Notes: generated by a model from the letters alone, not told the origin. A DNA stretch of 64,000 bases from Geminicoccus harenae (GCF_019800005.1 NZ_JABGCL010000004.1:1-64000), one strand, 5' to 3'; positions 6,841-15,523 are shown, counted from the first letter of the stretch. A program made the numbers and translations.

Positions 6841-8904
6841 TCAGCAGCCGGGCCTGGCCAGCGGCACCGCCAGCTCGCCCACCACCCGCTGGTCCTCCGG
6901 GTCGAGCTCGTTGCGCGCGGCCACCAGCAGCTCCGCCTGGCAGGGCCGGCGATGGTCCTCGGCCACCACCCACGCCACCTCCGCGCGGAGATCGGCCGGT
7001 GCGATCATGGCGAACTTCCCCTCCGCTGCCCGGCGGAAGAAGGTGAAGACCGGCTGGCCGCTGCCGCCGGTGACCTCGGCCTGGAGCCGCACCGTTTGGC
7101 CGGGCGCGATCGGTCCCGCAGGCTCGACCCGCAGCGCCACCGCGGTGATCGGCCGGGTCTCCGCCAGAGGCTCGCCGGGCGCGGTGAAGCTGCCCTCCAC
7201 CCGCCAGCTCGCCCAATCGCCGACCGGGCCGTCCACCGCGAACCGCTCATAGGGTGCCAGGCGCCGCGTATGTGGGCGCACCGGTCCGCTCACGACGAAC
7301 GGCCGGCTCCCGCCCAGGGCCGGCGGCGGGTCGGGCAGGTCCAGCCGGCTCCGGCCGTCCGGCTCCCTGGCCGCCGCCTCCAGCAACGCGAAGCTGTCCC
7401 GGTGGTGGGTGTGGGTCTCGTTGACCGCCATCGCCCCGCTGGCGCCCAGCGGCTTGATCGCCAGGGCCGGGCGGGCATAGCCCATCAGCTCGTTCTGCCC
7501 GTAGGCCTCCGTGCGGGTGACCATGGGCCCGGCCTCCCCGTCCGGCACGACGTTCAGCCCGGTGTCCGACTGCAGCACCACCACGCTGCGCTCCAGCACG
7601 CCCAGCTCCCGCAGCCGCTCCACCAGTCCGCCGAACAGCCTGACTGCGCAGGTGGCCTGGTCCAGATAGCTCTGCCAACCGTCGGCTGCCTCCTGCCGGA
7701 GCCGGCAGTCGGCGTCGAACAGGAACGGGCGGTGCGGCGGGTAGAAGTGCAGGAACTGATAGACCGGCCGCTCCGTCGCGACCCGGTAGCTGCCCGCCAG
7801 GTGCCGGGCGAGCTCGCGGGACAGGACGACGTCGCGCTGGATCGGCGTCAGCTCCGGCAGGTCCTCGCCGGCACGCGCCGGGATCAGCAGGGCACCCTCC
7901 CGGTAGACCGCGGGCTTCAGCACGGCCGGCGCCAGGCGCAGGAGTGCCAGGTTGCCCAGCAGGATCCGCTCCGAGGCCAGGAGTGCCGCAGGATCGCCAG
8001 TGCCGATCGCCACCCCCTCGTCCGCCGCCACCTGGTCCAGCGTGGCGCAGGCATGAGGCGCAGCCTCACAGAACACGCCGCCGGGCGGCATGGCGCTGGC
8101 CTGGAAGCCGGCATCATGCAGGCGGGCCGGCAGGCTTTCCTGTGCCAGCCAGCGGCCGAACAGCGCGTTGGCCGGCTCGTCCGGCGGTACCGCCTCGTTG
8201 AAATAGAAATGCTGAGCCAGCAGGCCGCCCAGCGAAATCGTGGTCCAGTTCGAGTAGCCCATGTGCTCGGGATAGACGGTGAACCCGTCAAAATGGCGGC
8301 GCAGCTCCGGATGGGCTTCCAGCACCTCGGCCAGCGCATCCGAACGCAGCGAATCGAACATCACGTGGATCACGTTGAAATCGCTGGAGAGTTCGGTGAT
8401 CGGCACGCGGCCGCCCGCCTTTTCGCCCGCCTTGGCCCAGTAGGCCTGCGCCGGCAGCAGGGCCGAGGCCGCCACCCACAAGGCAAGGATCGCCACGACG
8501 CTGCCGGCATGCTCCGCGATCCGGCGCCGGCCGAACCAGGCCGCCACCAGCACCAGGGCGATCACGGCCAGCTCGATCGCGGCACGTACCGGCGGCACCG
8601 ACAGCGTGTGCTGCGCGCCGTCCAGCACCATGCCCTCACCCTGGCCGAAGATCTGGCTCAGCAGGAGCAGCACCACCGTGCCCGCGAGGCAGGCGACCAG
8701 GACATGGCGCGACCAGAAGGTGAGGAGGCCCAGCAGGGCCACGACCGCCCAGACCAGCAGGAAGGCAAAAGCGAACGGCGCCAGCACCGCCCATGCCGGT
8801 GCCGCGAACTGGCCGGCATTGGGGGCATGTACGGCGATCGCCGGCAGGAGGCAGAGGGCGAAGGCGAACAGGCCGGCGGCAGCAACCTGGCAGAGGATCT
8901 TCAT
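6841..8904 (-). CDS. membrane-anchored sulfatase/phosphoethanolamine-transferase-fold protein
   Basis: This 687-residue protein has about five N-terminal membrane helices (1-25, 36-64, 67-86, 108-124, 133-151) followed by a large extracytoplasmic alkaline-phosphatase-superfamily domain, the layout of LtaS, MdoB and EptA-type enzymes. The first metal-binding motif is HVMFDSLRSD (Asp184), and the likely nucleophile region is YSNWTTISLGG (Thr221/222). The usual SDHG metal motif reads SDTGLN (446-450), so the conserved His is missing. Other His residues (HFYPPHRPF, ETHTHHRDS) may replace it, or the enzyme may be inactive or changed in substrate. A C-terminal beta-rich extension (about 570-687) follows. 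The gene lies 50 bp after sufE on the same strand. Transfer of a phospho-group to a glycan or lipid is a family-based guess. Confidence 0.65.
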   Translation of the reverse strand: MKILCQVAAAGLFAFALCLLPAIAVHAPNAGQFAAPAWAVLAPFAFAFLLVWAVVALLGLLTFWSRHVLVACLAGTVVLLLLSQIFGQGEGMVLDGAQHTLSVPPVRAAIELAVIALVLVAAWFGRRRIAEHAGSVVAILALWVAASALLPAQAYWAKAGEKAGGRVPITELSSDFNVIHVMFDSLRSDALAEVLEAHPELRRHFDGFTVYPEHMGYSNWTTISLGGLLAQHFYFNEAVPPDEPANALFGRWLAQESLPARLHDAGFQASAMPPGGVFCEAAPHACATLDQVAADEGVAIGTGDPAALLASERILLGNLALLRLAPAVLKPAVYREGALLIPARAGEDLPELTPIQRDVVLSRELARHLAGSYRVATERPVYQFLHFYPPHRPFLFDADCRLRQEAADGWQSYLDQATCAVRLFGGLVERLRELGVLERSVVVLQSDTGLNVVPDGEAGPMVTRTEAYGQNELMGYARPALAIKPLGASGAMAVNETHTHHRDSFALLEAAAREPDGRSRLDLPDPPPALGGSRPFVVSGPVRPHTRRLAPYERFAVDGPVGDWASWRVEGSFTAPGEPLAETRPITAVALRVEPAGPIAPGQTVRLQAEVTGGSGQPVFTFFRRAAEGKFAMIAPADLRAEVAWVVAEDHRRPCQAELLVAARNELDPEDQRVVGELAVPLARPGC

Positions 8905-8954
8905 GTGGCCGGCGAGCCCCGGGAGCTGGCGTGGACGAAGCAGGCCGAAGCCGC

Positions 8955-9380
8955 TCAGGCGGTACGTTCCGCCTGCGCCTGCGCGACCGCCTGGATGCGC
9001 CCGATCATGGCGTAGAGCCCGTTGGAGCGCGACGGGGTCAGGTAGCGCTCCAGCCCGATCTCCTTCAGCACCTCGGGCGGGTTCGCCAGGATCTCGGCCG
9101 GGGTCAGCCGGTCATAGAGCCGGAGCAGCAAGGCGATCAGCCCCTTGACCAGGATCGCGTCGCTTTCCGCGTGGAAGTGCAGGCGGTCACCCTCCATGGT
9201 GCCGACCATCCAGACCTGGCTCTGGCAGCCCTGGACGCGCGAAGCGTCGGTCTTCAGCGCCGGCTCCATGGGCGGCAGCGCCTTGCCCAGGTCCATGACG
9301 TTCTCGAGCTTGTCGCGCCAGTCGTCGAACAGGGCGAACTCGTCGCGCAGCTCCTGGGCACGTTCGGCAAAACTCGTCAC
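8955..9380 (-). CDS. sufE: SufE cysteine desulfuration protein
   Basis: A 141-residue SufE-family protein. It accepts persulfide sulfur from the SufS cysteine desulfurase and passes it to the SufBCD scaffold for Fe-S cluster assembly in the cytoplasm. The acceptor Cys lies in VQGCQSQVW, and the family helix PPEVLKEIGLERYLTPSRSNG is present near the C-terminus. The start is taken as GTG at 9380 (VTSFAERAQELRDEF), with GAGGAG 13 nt upstream; homologues begin close to this helix. The frame continues upstream but would overlap the divergent amidotransferase gene. No sufS or sufBCD genes are in the window, so it is separated from its partners. Confidence 0.88.
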   Translation of the reverse strand: MTSFAERAQELRDEFALFDDWRDKLENVMDLGKALPPMEPALKTDASRVQGCQSQVWMVGTMEGDRLHFHAESDAILVKGLIALLLRLYDRLTPAEILANPPEVLKEIGLERYLTPSRSNGLYAMIGRIQAVAQAQAERTA

Positions 9381-9458
9381 GATTGCTGCACAACTCCTCT
9401 TCCCGTGGCGCCCCGCAGGCGGCATGTCCAGCGGCGGACCATGCGCGGACCCGTGTCG

Positions 9459-10190
9459 ATGCCCCCACGTCTTCTGATCGTCCAGAACAATCTGGAGAGC
9501 CCGGCCGGGATCGTCCAGGAAGAGGCCGCCCGTTGCGGCATCGAATCGACCCTGCTCATGGGCTCGCCCGACCTCGTCCTGCCGGCGGATGCCGCCTGGC
9601 ACGATGGGCTCCTGATCCTGGGCGGCACCATGAACTGCCTGGCCGACGACCAGTGTCCCTATTTCCCGCCCCTGATCGAGCTGGCGCGCCGCATGGACGC
9701 GGAAGGCCGCCCGGTCATGGGCATCTGCCTGGGCGCCCAGCTCCTGGCCCGCGCCTGGGGCGGCACGCCCCGGATCGGCGGCGCGCCGGAATATGGCTTC
9801 GTGCCCCTGGAGCCGACCGAAGCCGCCACCCATGACCCGCTCCTGTCCGACGTGCCGCCCGGCACGCATTTCATGCAGTGGCACGACGACACCTACGACC
9901 TGCCGCCCGATGCCACCCTCCTGATGCAGAGCGCCACCTGCCGGAACCAGATCTGGTGCGCCGGCAACGCCACCTGGGCCTTCCAGGCCCATATCGAGGT
10001 GACCCCCTCCATCCTGGTCGCCTGGGGCCTGATCCGCCAGAAGCTCACCGGCGACCCGCAGGCCCCGCTCCTGCTGCGCGCCGCCTCCGACCGCCACCTG
10101 CCCGAGGCCGACCGCGCCGCCCGGATGATCGCCACCCGGTTCGCCGAGGAGATCCTGGCGGGCGCCCGCCGGCGCCGCCAGGCGGCCTGA
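9459..10190 (+). CDS. class I glutamine amidotransferase (GATase1 domain protein)
   Basis: A single-domain GATase1 protein of about 243 residues, like the glutaminase part of GMP synthase but free-standing. The nucleophile is Cys90 in GICLGAQLLARAWGG, and the catalytic His and Glu are His178 and Glu180 in FQAHIEVTP. The oxyanion/glycine loop LGGTMNCL is also seen. These stand-alone proteins hydrolyse glutamine or gamma-glutamyl amides; the acceptor here is unknown. The start could be ATG 9441, GTG 9453 or ATG 9459; I prefer 9459 because the first beta-strand (RLLIVQNN) begins right after it and GCGGA lies 10 nt upstream. The gene is divergent from sufE, and a stem-loop follows its stop. Confidence 0.85.
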   Translation: MPPRLLIVQNNLESPAGIVQEEAARCGIESTLLMGSPDLVLPADAAWHDGLLILGGTMNCLADDQCPYFPPLIELARRMDAEGRPVMGICLGAQLLARAWGGTPRIGGAPEYGFVPLEPTEAATHDPLLSDVPPGTHFMQWHDDTYDLPPDATLLMQSATCRNQIWCAGNATWAFQAHIEVTPSILVAWGLIRQKLTGDPQAPLLLRAASDRHLPEADRAARMIATRFAEEILAGARRRRQAA

Positions 10191-10193
10191 CAG

Positions 10194-10210
10194 CCGTCAG
10201 GAACTGACGG
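10194..10210 (+). terminator. stem-loop after amidotransferase gene
   Basis: CCGTCAG and CTGACGG form a perfect 7-bp stem with a GAA loop, starting 4 nt after the amidotransferase stop. No run of T follows. A second hairpin (CGTCAT/ATGACG, 10272-10289) lies just past the stop of the convergent yqhA-like gene, so the two may separate the convergent transcripts. Confidence 0.45.
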
Positions 10211-10294
10211 GCCAAGGCTTACTTTCGGAAGGTGCCATTCGTCTTCCGTTGAGTAGACGTTACCCTTTCATCGTCATGGCCGGATGACGGCCCT

Positions 10295-10816
10295 CTACAG
10301 CGCCGGCGGCTTGCCGGTCTTGCTCTTCGCCAGGCCGGCCACCCAGTCCATCACCGCCAGCAGCACGCCCGAGAGCACGAAGACCATGTGGATGGTCACC
10401 ATCCAGCGCAGGTTGGTGGGCGACATGGTCGACACGTTCATGAACGACTTGAGCAGGTGGATGCCCGAGATCGCGACGATGGACGCGATCAGCTTCAGCT
10501 TCAGCCCGCCGAAGTCGACCGTGCCCATCCATGGCGGCCGGTCCTCGTCGACCACGTCGATCCGGCTCACGAAGTTCTCGTAGCCGCTGAAAATCACGAT
10601 CAGCACGAGATTGCCGGCCAGCGACAGGTCGATCAGCGTCAGCACCATCAGGATGACGTCGGTCTCCTTCATCTGGTGGATGCCGGCCACGAAATGGGCC
10701 GTCTCCAGCAGGAAGGTGTAGAGCAGCATCAGCAGGGCCACGATCAGGCCCAGATAGAAGGGCGCCATCAGCCAGCGGCTGGCGAACATCAGGCGCTCGA
10801 GCGAGCGTTCCAGCAT
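10295..10816 (-). CDS. YqhA family (UPF0114) inner-membrane protein
   Basis: A 173-residue protein with four hydrophobic helices: about residues 12-35, 50-80 (VILMVLTLIDLSLAGNLVLIV), 100-118 and 133-155. The sequences LMLLYTFLLETAHF, LTLIDLSLAGNLVLIVIFSGYENFVS and LKLIASIVAISGIHLLKSFM match my memory of the UPF0114/YqhA family, whose function is not established. The ATG at 10816 (MLERSLERLMFASRW) has GGAG 5 nt upstream and matches the usual N-terminus; the longer open frame to 10960 overlaps pdeM. It follows pdeM by 46 bp on the same strand. Confidence 0.85.
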   Translation of the reverse strand: MLERSLERLMFASRWLMAPFYLGLIVALLMLLYTFLLETAHFVAGIHQMKETDVILMVLTLIDLSLAGNLVLIVIFSGYENFVSRIDVVDEDRPPWMGTVDFGGLKLKLIASIVAISGIHLLKSFMNVSTMSPTNLRWMVTIHMVFVLSGVLLAVMDWVAGLAKSKTGKPPAL

Positions 10817-10862
10817 CGCAACTCCGGATTTGGGAAACAGGCAGGTCGGGCGAACGGACGGG

Positions 10863-11600
10863 TCAGGCGCCCATGGTTTCCATGGGTTGGCGGGACAGGC
10901 TCGGCTCGTGCAGCAGCAGGTCGCGCGCCACCCGCCGGCAGGTCGTCTGGCCCAGCACATAGGTCCGGAAGTCCCGGGCCAGGATCCGGCCGAACGCCTC
11001 GTCCAGCACGTTCAGCCCGCCGGTGAACGCCCCGAAGGCCGGCAGCACCAGCCGACGGCCGTCGGTGACGAAGCAGCCGAGCCGGGCGGTGCGCCGGCCC
11101 AGCCGCAGCTTGGCCCGCGGGTGAAGATGCCCGACGATCTCAATAGAATTGCTGACTTCTTCCGGCTCGTGGCGCAGGACCAGTTCCCCGAGCGCCACTT
11201 CGGCCACGCCGGTGCCGCCCAGGTCCGCGGGCGGCTCCGGGTCATGGTTGCCGCGGACCCAGAGCCATTCCCGCACGCAGGTCATCCGGCGCAGGCGCTC
11301 CGCCAGCCCGGTCGGCAGCCGCCGTGGCCCCTCGCGGTCATGGAAGCCGTCGCCCAGGCTCACCACGGTCGCGGGCGCCAGCCGGTCCAGCGCAAGTTCC
11401 AGCCGCTCGATCGTGGCGAGCGTGTCGTGGGGCGGCAGCAGGACGCCGCGCCGTGCGAACGCCGCCCCCTTCTCCAGATGAAGGTCGGCCACCACCAGCA
11501 TGCGGCGCTTCGGCCAGAACAGGACGCCGGCCGGGTCCAGCAGCAGAAGCTCGCCGGCCAGGACCAGCTCAGCCGGCCGCACGCACCGCCCCCGGCTCAT
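10863..11600 (-). CDS. pdeM: ligase-associated DNA damage response endonuclease PdeM
   Basis: A 245-residue calcineurin-like metallophosphoesterase. All metal motifs are present: DLHLEKG near residue 40, GDGFHD near 85, GNHD near 117 and GHLHP near 160. DLHLEKG with WPKRRMLVVADLH is typical of PdeM, which is found with an Lhr-type helicase, an ATP-dependent DNA ligase and an exonuclease in a proposed DNA damage response cluster. Here the helicase gene lies directly upstream with 8 bp between them, so the two should be translated together. The ATG at 11600 is chosen; a TTG at 11612 would overlap the helicase stop. Neither the ligase nor the exonuclease is in the window. Confidence 0.88.
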   Translation of the reverse strand: MSRGRCVRPAELVLAGELLLLDPAGVLFWPKRRMLVVADLHLEKGAAFARRGVLLPPHDTLATIERLELALDRLAPATVVSLGDGFHDREGPRRLPTGLAERLRRMTCVREWLWVRGNHDPEPPADLGGTGVAEVALGELVLRHEPEEVSNSIEIVGHLHPRAKLRLGRRTARLGCFVTDGRRLVLPAFGAFTGGLNVLDEAFGRILARDFRTYVLGQTTCRRVARDLLLHEPSLSRQPMETMGA

Positions 11601-11608
11601 CCATCCGC

Positions 11609-14062
11609 TCAAGCGACATCCGCATCGCCCTGCAACTCAACCTCTTCCTCAGGCGCCATCGCCTCGTCGATCAGTTCCTCGGCATGCCGGTCCAGCAGCA
11701 TGTCGATATCGGCCTCGCCCACCCGCTCGCGCCCGATCTGGAGCATCACCGGGACCGCCAGCGGGCTCACCCGCGGCAGGCGCTTGTGCATGATCCTGCC
11801 CTGGACCGCCACCAGCATGTCGGCCAGGCGGCGGATGTCGGTGAGGCCGGCCGCCGCCTCGTTGCGGGTGGCGCGCAGCAGCACATGGCCGGGCTCGTAC
11901 TTGCGCAGCACGTCGTAGATCAGGTCGGCGTTGAACGTCACCTGCCGGCCGGTCTTCTCCTGGCCGGGATGGCGCCGCTCGATCAGGCCCGCCACCACCG
12001 CGACGTTGCGGAAGGTCCGGCGCAGCATGGAGCTTTCCGCCATCCAGGCTTCCAGGTCGTCGCCCAGCATGTCGACGTCGAACAGCGCCGCCAGATCGGT
12101 GGCCTCGTGTCCCGACCAGATCGAGATCGCATAGTCCGACGCGACGAAGCCGTGCGGTTCCAGGCCGCCCCGCTGCATCCTGCGCGTGAGCAGCATGCCC
12201 AGCGTCTGGTGCGCGTTGCGGCCGGCGAACGCATAGGCGACCAGGAACCAGCGCTTGCGGTAGCTGAAGGTCTCGACCAGCAGCCCATCATCGGGCGGCA
12301 GCGCCGAGCGGCGCACCTGATGATGGAGCCATTCGCGCACCGGATCGGGAAAGCGGTGCCAGCTCTCCGGCTCGCCCAGCATCCGGCGGACCCGCGCGGC
12401 GAGATAGGTGCTGACCGGGAACTTGCTGCCGCCATAGAGCGGGATCTCGGCCTTGCCCGCGTCCTTGACGACCCTGGTCTGCACGTCGTGCTCGCGGATG
12501 CCCAGGAACTCCAGCACCTGGCCGGCGAAGATGAAGGTGTCGCCCGGCGTCAGCGTGCGGATGAAGAACTCCTCGACCTCGCCCAGCGTGCGGCGGCCCA
12601 GCTTCACCCGCAGCACCGGCGCCTCGACGATCACGCCGACATTCATCCGCCACTGCCGGGCGATCCGCGGGTCGGCGAGCTTCAGGCTCCCGTCCGGCAG
12701 CGGCACCAGCCGCCGGTAGCGCTCGTAGCCGCCCAGCGCGTAGCCGCCATCGGTGCAGAACTGCACGACGTCGTCGAAATCCTTGCGGGTGAGCTGGCGA
12801 TAGGGCTCCGCCCGGGTCACCTCGGCATAAAGCTGATCCGGCAGGAACGGCCCGGAACAGGCCACGCCCAGCACGTGCTGGGCCAGCACGTCCAGGCCGG
12901 GCAGCAGGGTCACGCCCGTGTCGAGGTCGCCCTCGCGCACCGCCTCCTGGGCGGCCACGCATTCCAGGAACTCGAACCGGTTGGCCGGCACCAGCACGGC
13001 GCGCGACGGCTCGTCCATCCGGTGGTTGGCCCGGCCGATCCGCTGCACCAGCCGTGCCACCCCCTTGGGCGCCCCGATCTGCAGCACCAGGTCGACATCG
13101 CCCCAGTCGATGCCGAGGTCCAGCGAGCTGGTGCAGACCACCGCGCGCAGCCTGCCGGACGTCATCGCCGCCTCGACCCGCTTGCGCTGCTCGACCGACA
13201 GCGAGCCGTGGTGCAGGGCGATCGGCAGCCCGTCCTCGTTGGCCCGCCACAGGGCCGCGAACAGCACCTCGGCCGAGGAACGGGTGTTGGTGAACAGGAG
13301 GCTGGTGCGCGCGGTCCGGATCAGCCGGTAGATCGCGTCCACCGCGAACAGGCCGAGATGGCCGGACCAGGGCACGTAGGCATCCGGCACCAGCATGGTC
13401 ACTTCCGGCTCGGCCCCGGGCTCGCCGTGCACGACCACCGCCCGCTCCGGGTCGGGCGAGAGGAAGCGGAGCAGGCTCGGCGGATCGGCCACGGTCGCCG
13501 AGAGGCCGGAAAAGCGCGCCTGCGGTGCCAGGCCGCGCAGCCGCGCCAGGCAGAGTGCCAGCATCTGGCCGCGCTTGGTCTCGGCCAGCGCATGCAGTTC
13601 GTCGACGATCACCGCGTCCAGATGGGCGAAGCGCTCGGCGGCATCGGTCCAGGACAGCATCAGCGCCAGAGATTCCGGCGTGGTCAGCAGGATGTCGGGC
13701 GGCCGGCGCTTTTGCCGGGCGCGGCGGTTCTGCGGCGTATCGCCGGTGCGGGTCTCGACCGTGACCGGCAGTTCCGCCTCCTCGATCGGGCGGATCAGGT
13801 TGCGCGCCACGTCGGCGGTGAGCGCCTTGAGCGGCGAGATGTAGAGCGTGTGCAGCCGCGGCACCGGAGCGGCACCGCGGCTTGTGAGTGCCATCAGGCT
13901 TGGCAGGAAGCCGCCCAGCGTCTTGCCGCCGCCCGTGGGGGCGATCAGCAGCGCGTCCTTTCCGGCCACCGCCGCCTCGATCATGCCGATCTGGTGGCTG
14001 CGCAGGGTCCAGCCCTGCCGGTCCAGCCAGGCCTGCAGCGCCGGCGGCAGGAGGCCGCCCAC
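11609..14062 (-). CDS. ligase-associated DEXH-box helicase (Lhr family)
   Basis: A superfamily 2 DNA helicase of about 817 residues. Walker A is APTGGGKT near residues 41-48 and the DEXH box is DELHALAETKRG. A C-terminal RecA-like domain follows with SLDLGIDWGDVDLVLQIGAP and QRIGRANHRMDEPSRA, then the winged-helix and Lhr-core domains. Proteins of this class unwind DNA and DNA-RNA hybrids and accompany PdeM and a DNA ligase. The N-terminus is uncertain: GTG at 14062 (VGGLLPPALQAWLDRQGW) matches family length, but the frame is open further, with a TTG at 14110 and a GGAGG box at about 14135-14139 that has no well-spaced start. pdeM follows closely. Confidence 0.88.
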   Translation of the reverse strand: MGGLLPPALQAWLDRQGWTLRSHQIGMIEAAVAGKDALLIAPTGGGKTLGGFLPSLMALTSRGAAPVPRLHTLYISPLKALTADVARNLIRPIEEAELPVTVETRTGDTPQNRRARQKRRPPDILLTTPESLALMLSWTDAAERFAHLDAVIVDELHALAETKRGQMLALCLARLRGLAPQARFSGLSATVADPPSLLRFLSPDPERAVVVHGEPGAEPEVTMLVPDAYVPWSGHLGLFAVDAIYRLIRTARTSLLFTNTRSSAEVLFAALWRANEDGLPIALHHGSLSVEQRKRVEAAMTSGRLRAVVCTSSLDLGIDWGDVDLVLQIGAPKGVARLVQRIGRANHRMDEPSRAVLVPANRFEFLECVAAQEAVREGDLDTGVTLLPGLDVLAQHVLGVACSGPFLPDQLYAEVTRAEPYRQLTRKDFDDVVQFCTDGGYALGGYERYRRLVPLPDGSLKLADPRIARQWRMNVGVIVEAPVLRVKLGRRTLGEVEEFFIRTLTPGDTFIFAGQVLEFLGIREHDVQTRVVKDAGKAEIPLYGGSKFPVSTYLAARVRRMLGEPESWHRFPDPVREWLHHQVRRSALPPDDGLLVETFSYRKRWFLVAYAFAGRNAHQTLGMLLTRRMQRGGLEPHGFVASDYAISIWSGHEATDLAALFDVDMLGDDLEAWMAESSMLRRTFRNVAVVAGLIERRHPGQEKTGRQVTFNADLIYDVLRKYEPGHVLLRATRNEAAAGLTDIRRLADMLVAVQGRIMHKRLPRVSPLAVPVMLQIGRERVGEADIDMLLDRHAEELIDEAMAPEEEVELQGDADVA

Positions 14063-14161
14063 CGCTGCGTCGCCTTCTCCTGCCGGTTCAGCCGCAAACT
14101 CCCGCTTCAATTCATCATGCCGATCGTTTAACAACCTCCGGTAGATACCGCTCCTGAAAGC

Positions 14162-15523
14162 ATGCTGGTGGTCGGTCTGTTCTACCTCCTGCTGGGCCTC
14201 GGCGCGCTGGTCGCCGGCACCGGCGCGCTCCTGGCGATCCCCGACCCGATGCTGCGGGCGACGGCAGCACCGGTGGGCGTGACCCTGCTCCTGCTGGCCT
14301 CGGGCGGCCTTCTGCTCCTGCACCGCGAGCGGCGCCTGGCCGCCCCGATCGTCAGGGCGAACCGGCGGCCGGCCGCACCGGAAGATGAGGTGCAACATCA
14401 GCCGCCACCAGGGCCGGCACCGGAATTGCCGGCGGGCGGGCCCAAGGAGCCCCTGCTGGTGCTGACCGAGCCGCTCGGGCCGGACCCGGCAGTACGCCGT
14501 ACCAAACCCGACGACGCGTTTTGCACGAACGAACCCGAGACCGGTGCTCGCACCTCCGAAGCCGGGACCACGTTTTGCACGAACGAACCCGAGCCGACCG
14601 CGCCGGCACCGGGCAAGGCACCGCGCTTTGGCGGCTTCAGCCTGTTCCGGCGCCAGCCGCAGCCGCGCGACCAGCCGCCCCCGGCCGAGCCGGCCCGGGC
14701 TGCTGAACCGTTCCCGCTCCTGCAAAGCAAACCCGAGCCGGACGGCTTCATCCTGCCCCCGCCCTCGCCACGCCTGCTGGCGGAAGTCGACGCTGGCGTG
14801 GATCTGCTCGACAACGCGGACAGCCGGACCCATTCGGTCGCCCGGGCGGTCGAGCGTGGCGAGTTGGACCCGGTGCTGCTGCCGGTGGTGAGCCTGCCGC
14901 AGCGCCGGCGCCGGATGGTGCGGATCCGGCTGGAATGCCGCCACCTGGATGCCGCCTGCGACCCGCACGACCTGCTGCCGCCGGGCCCCGGTTCCCTGCG
15001 CGCCGCCCTGGACCTGGAACTGCTCCATGCCGCGGTAAAGGCGTGTGCCAGGCCCAGGCCCGGCAGCGAGAACCTGCCGGTCCTGGCCTGGCTCTCGATC
15101 GCGTCGTTCGCGGCCGACGAGGCGCTGGCGGCACTGCGTGTCCTGCTGGAGCGGCACCGCCAGGGTGCGACCCCGCTCCAGGTCGTGCTCGACCAGTGGC
15201 CGACCGAGCGCCCCGGGCTGGAACTGGTGGCCCTCCTGCGCGGTGCCGGCGTCACGATCGGGCTGGAACTGTCTGAGCGGCCCTATCTGTCGCCCGACAC
15301 GATCACCGGCCGGCGGATCGGCACGGTGGCCCTGTCGACCGGGCTGGTGCGCGCCGCGGCACTGGAAGCCTACGACACCGACCTGATCCGCGACCTCCAG
15401 AGCCTGGAGCGCGCGGGCGTCACCGTGCTGGTGACCGGGATCGGCGACGAGCGGACCCTGGCCGAGGTGCTGGACTATCCGGTCGGGCTCGGCAGCGGCA
15501 AACTGTTCGGCCGGATCGGCTGA
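14162..15523 (+). CDS. membrane protein with degenerate EAL-like domain
   Basis: A 453-residue protein with two N-terminal membrane helices (about 3-25 and 37-54) and a long Pro/Ala/Glu-rich linker (60-205). The C-terminal domain (about 230-453) follows EAL phosphodiesterase order but lacks its catalytic residues: LDQW stands where the ExxE-type motif would be, LELSERPY replaces DDFGTG, ALSTGLV replaces the Lys motif, and GIGDERT replaces EGVE. The closing GLGSGKLFGRIG resembles the QGxxFGxP end of EAL domains. It is therefore probably a non-enzymatic sensor or c-di-GMP-fold protein. The linker contains FCTNEPE twice, encoded by a 23-bp repeat found elsewhere in the window. It is divergent from the helicase gene. 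Confidence 0.6.
   Translation: MLVVGLFYLLLGLGALVAGTGALLAIPDPMLRATAAPVGVTLLLLASGGLLLLHRERRLAAPIVRANRRPAAPEDEVQHQPPPGPAPELPAGGPKEPLLVLTEPLGPDPAVRRTKPDDAFCTNEPETGARTSEAGTTFCTNEPEPTAPAPGKAPRFGGFSLFRRQPQPRDQPPPAEPARAAEPFPLLQSKPEPDGFILPPPSPRLLAEVDAGVDLLDNADSRTHSVARAVERGELDPVLLPVVSLPQRRRRMVRIRLECRHLDAACDPHDLLPPGPGSLRAALDLELLHAAVKACARPRPGSENLPVLAWLSIASFAADEALAALRVLLERHRQGATPLQVVLDQWPTERPGLELVALLRGAGVTIGLELSERPYLSPDTITGRRIGTVALSTGLVRAAALEAYDTDLIRDLQSLERAGVTVLVTGIGDERTLAEVLDYPVGLGSGKLFGRIG
14517..14593 (+). repeat. two direct copies of dispersed 23-bp repeat inside a gene
   Basis: The 23-bp unit (CGTTTTGCACGAACGAACCC plus GAG) occurs exactly at 14517-14539 and 14571-14593, 54 bp apart. It is in frame, so each copy is read as FCTNEPE. 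A near-identical copy (22 of 23) lies on the minus strand at 33886-33908, between genes, and a degenerate one is at 50695-50716. A mobile or REP-like short element inserted into a tolerant linker is the likely explanation. Confidence 0.7.

Noticed and set aside
11324..14131. Long plus-strand open frame (935 codons) opposite the helicase
   Set aside because: High-GC antisense frame; His/Arg/Gln-rich, no motif, while the minus strand encodes a clear helicase.
14729..14750. Third copy of the 23-bp repeat in the EAL-like gene (LQSKPEPD)
   Set aside because: Only the CAAACCCGAG-like end resembles the repeat; too weak to separate from chance.
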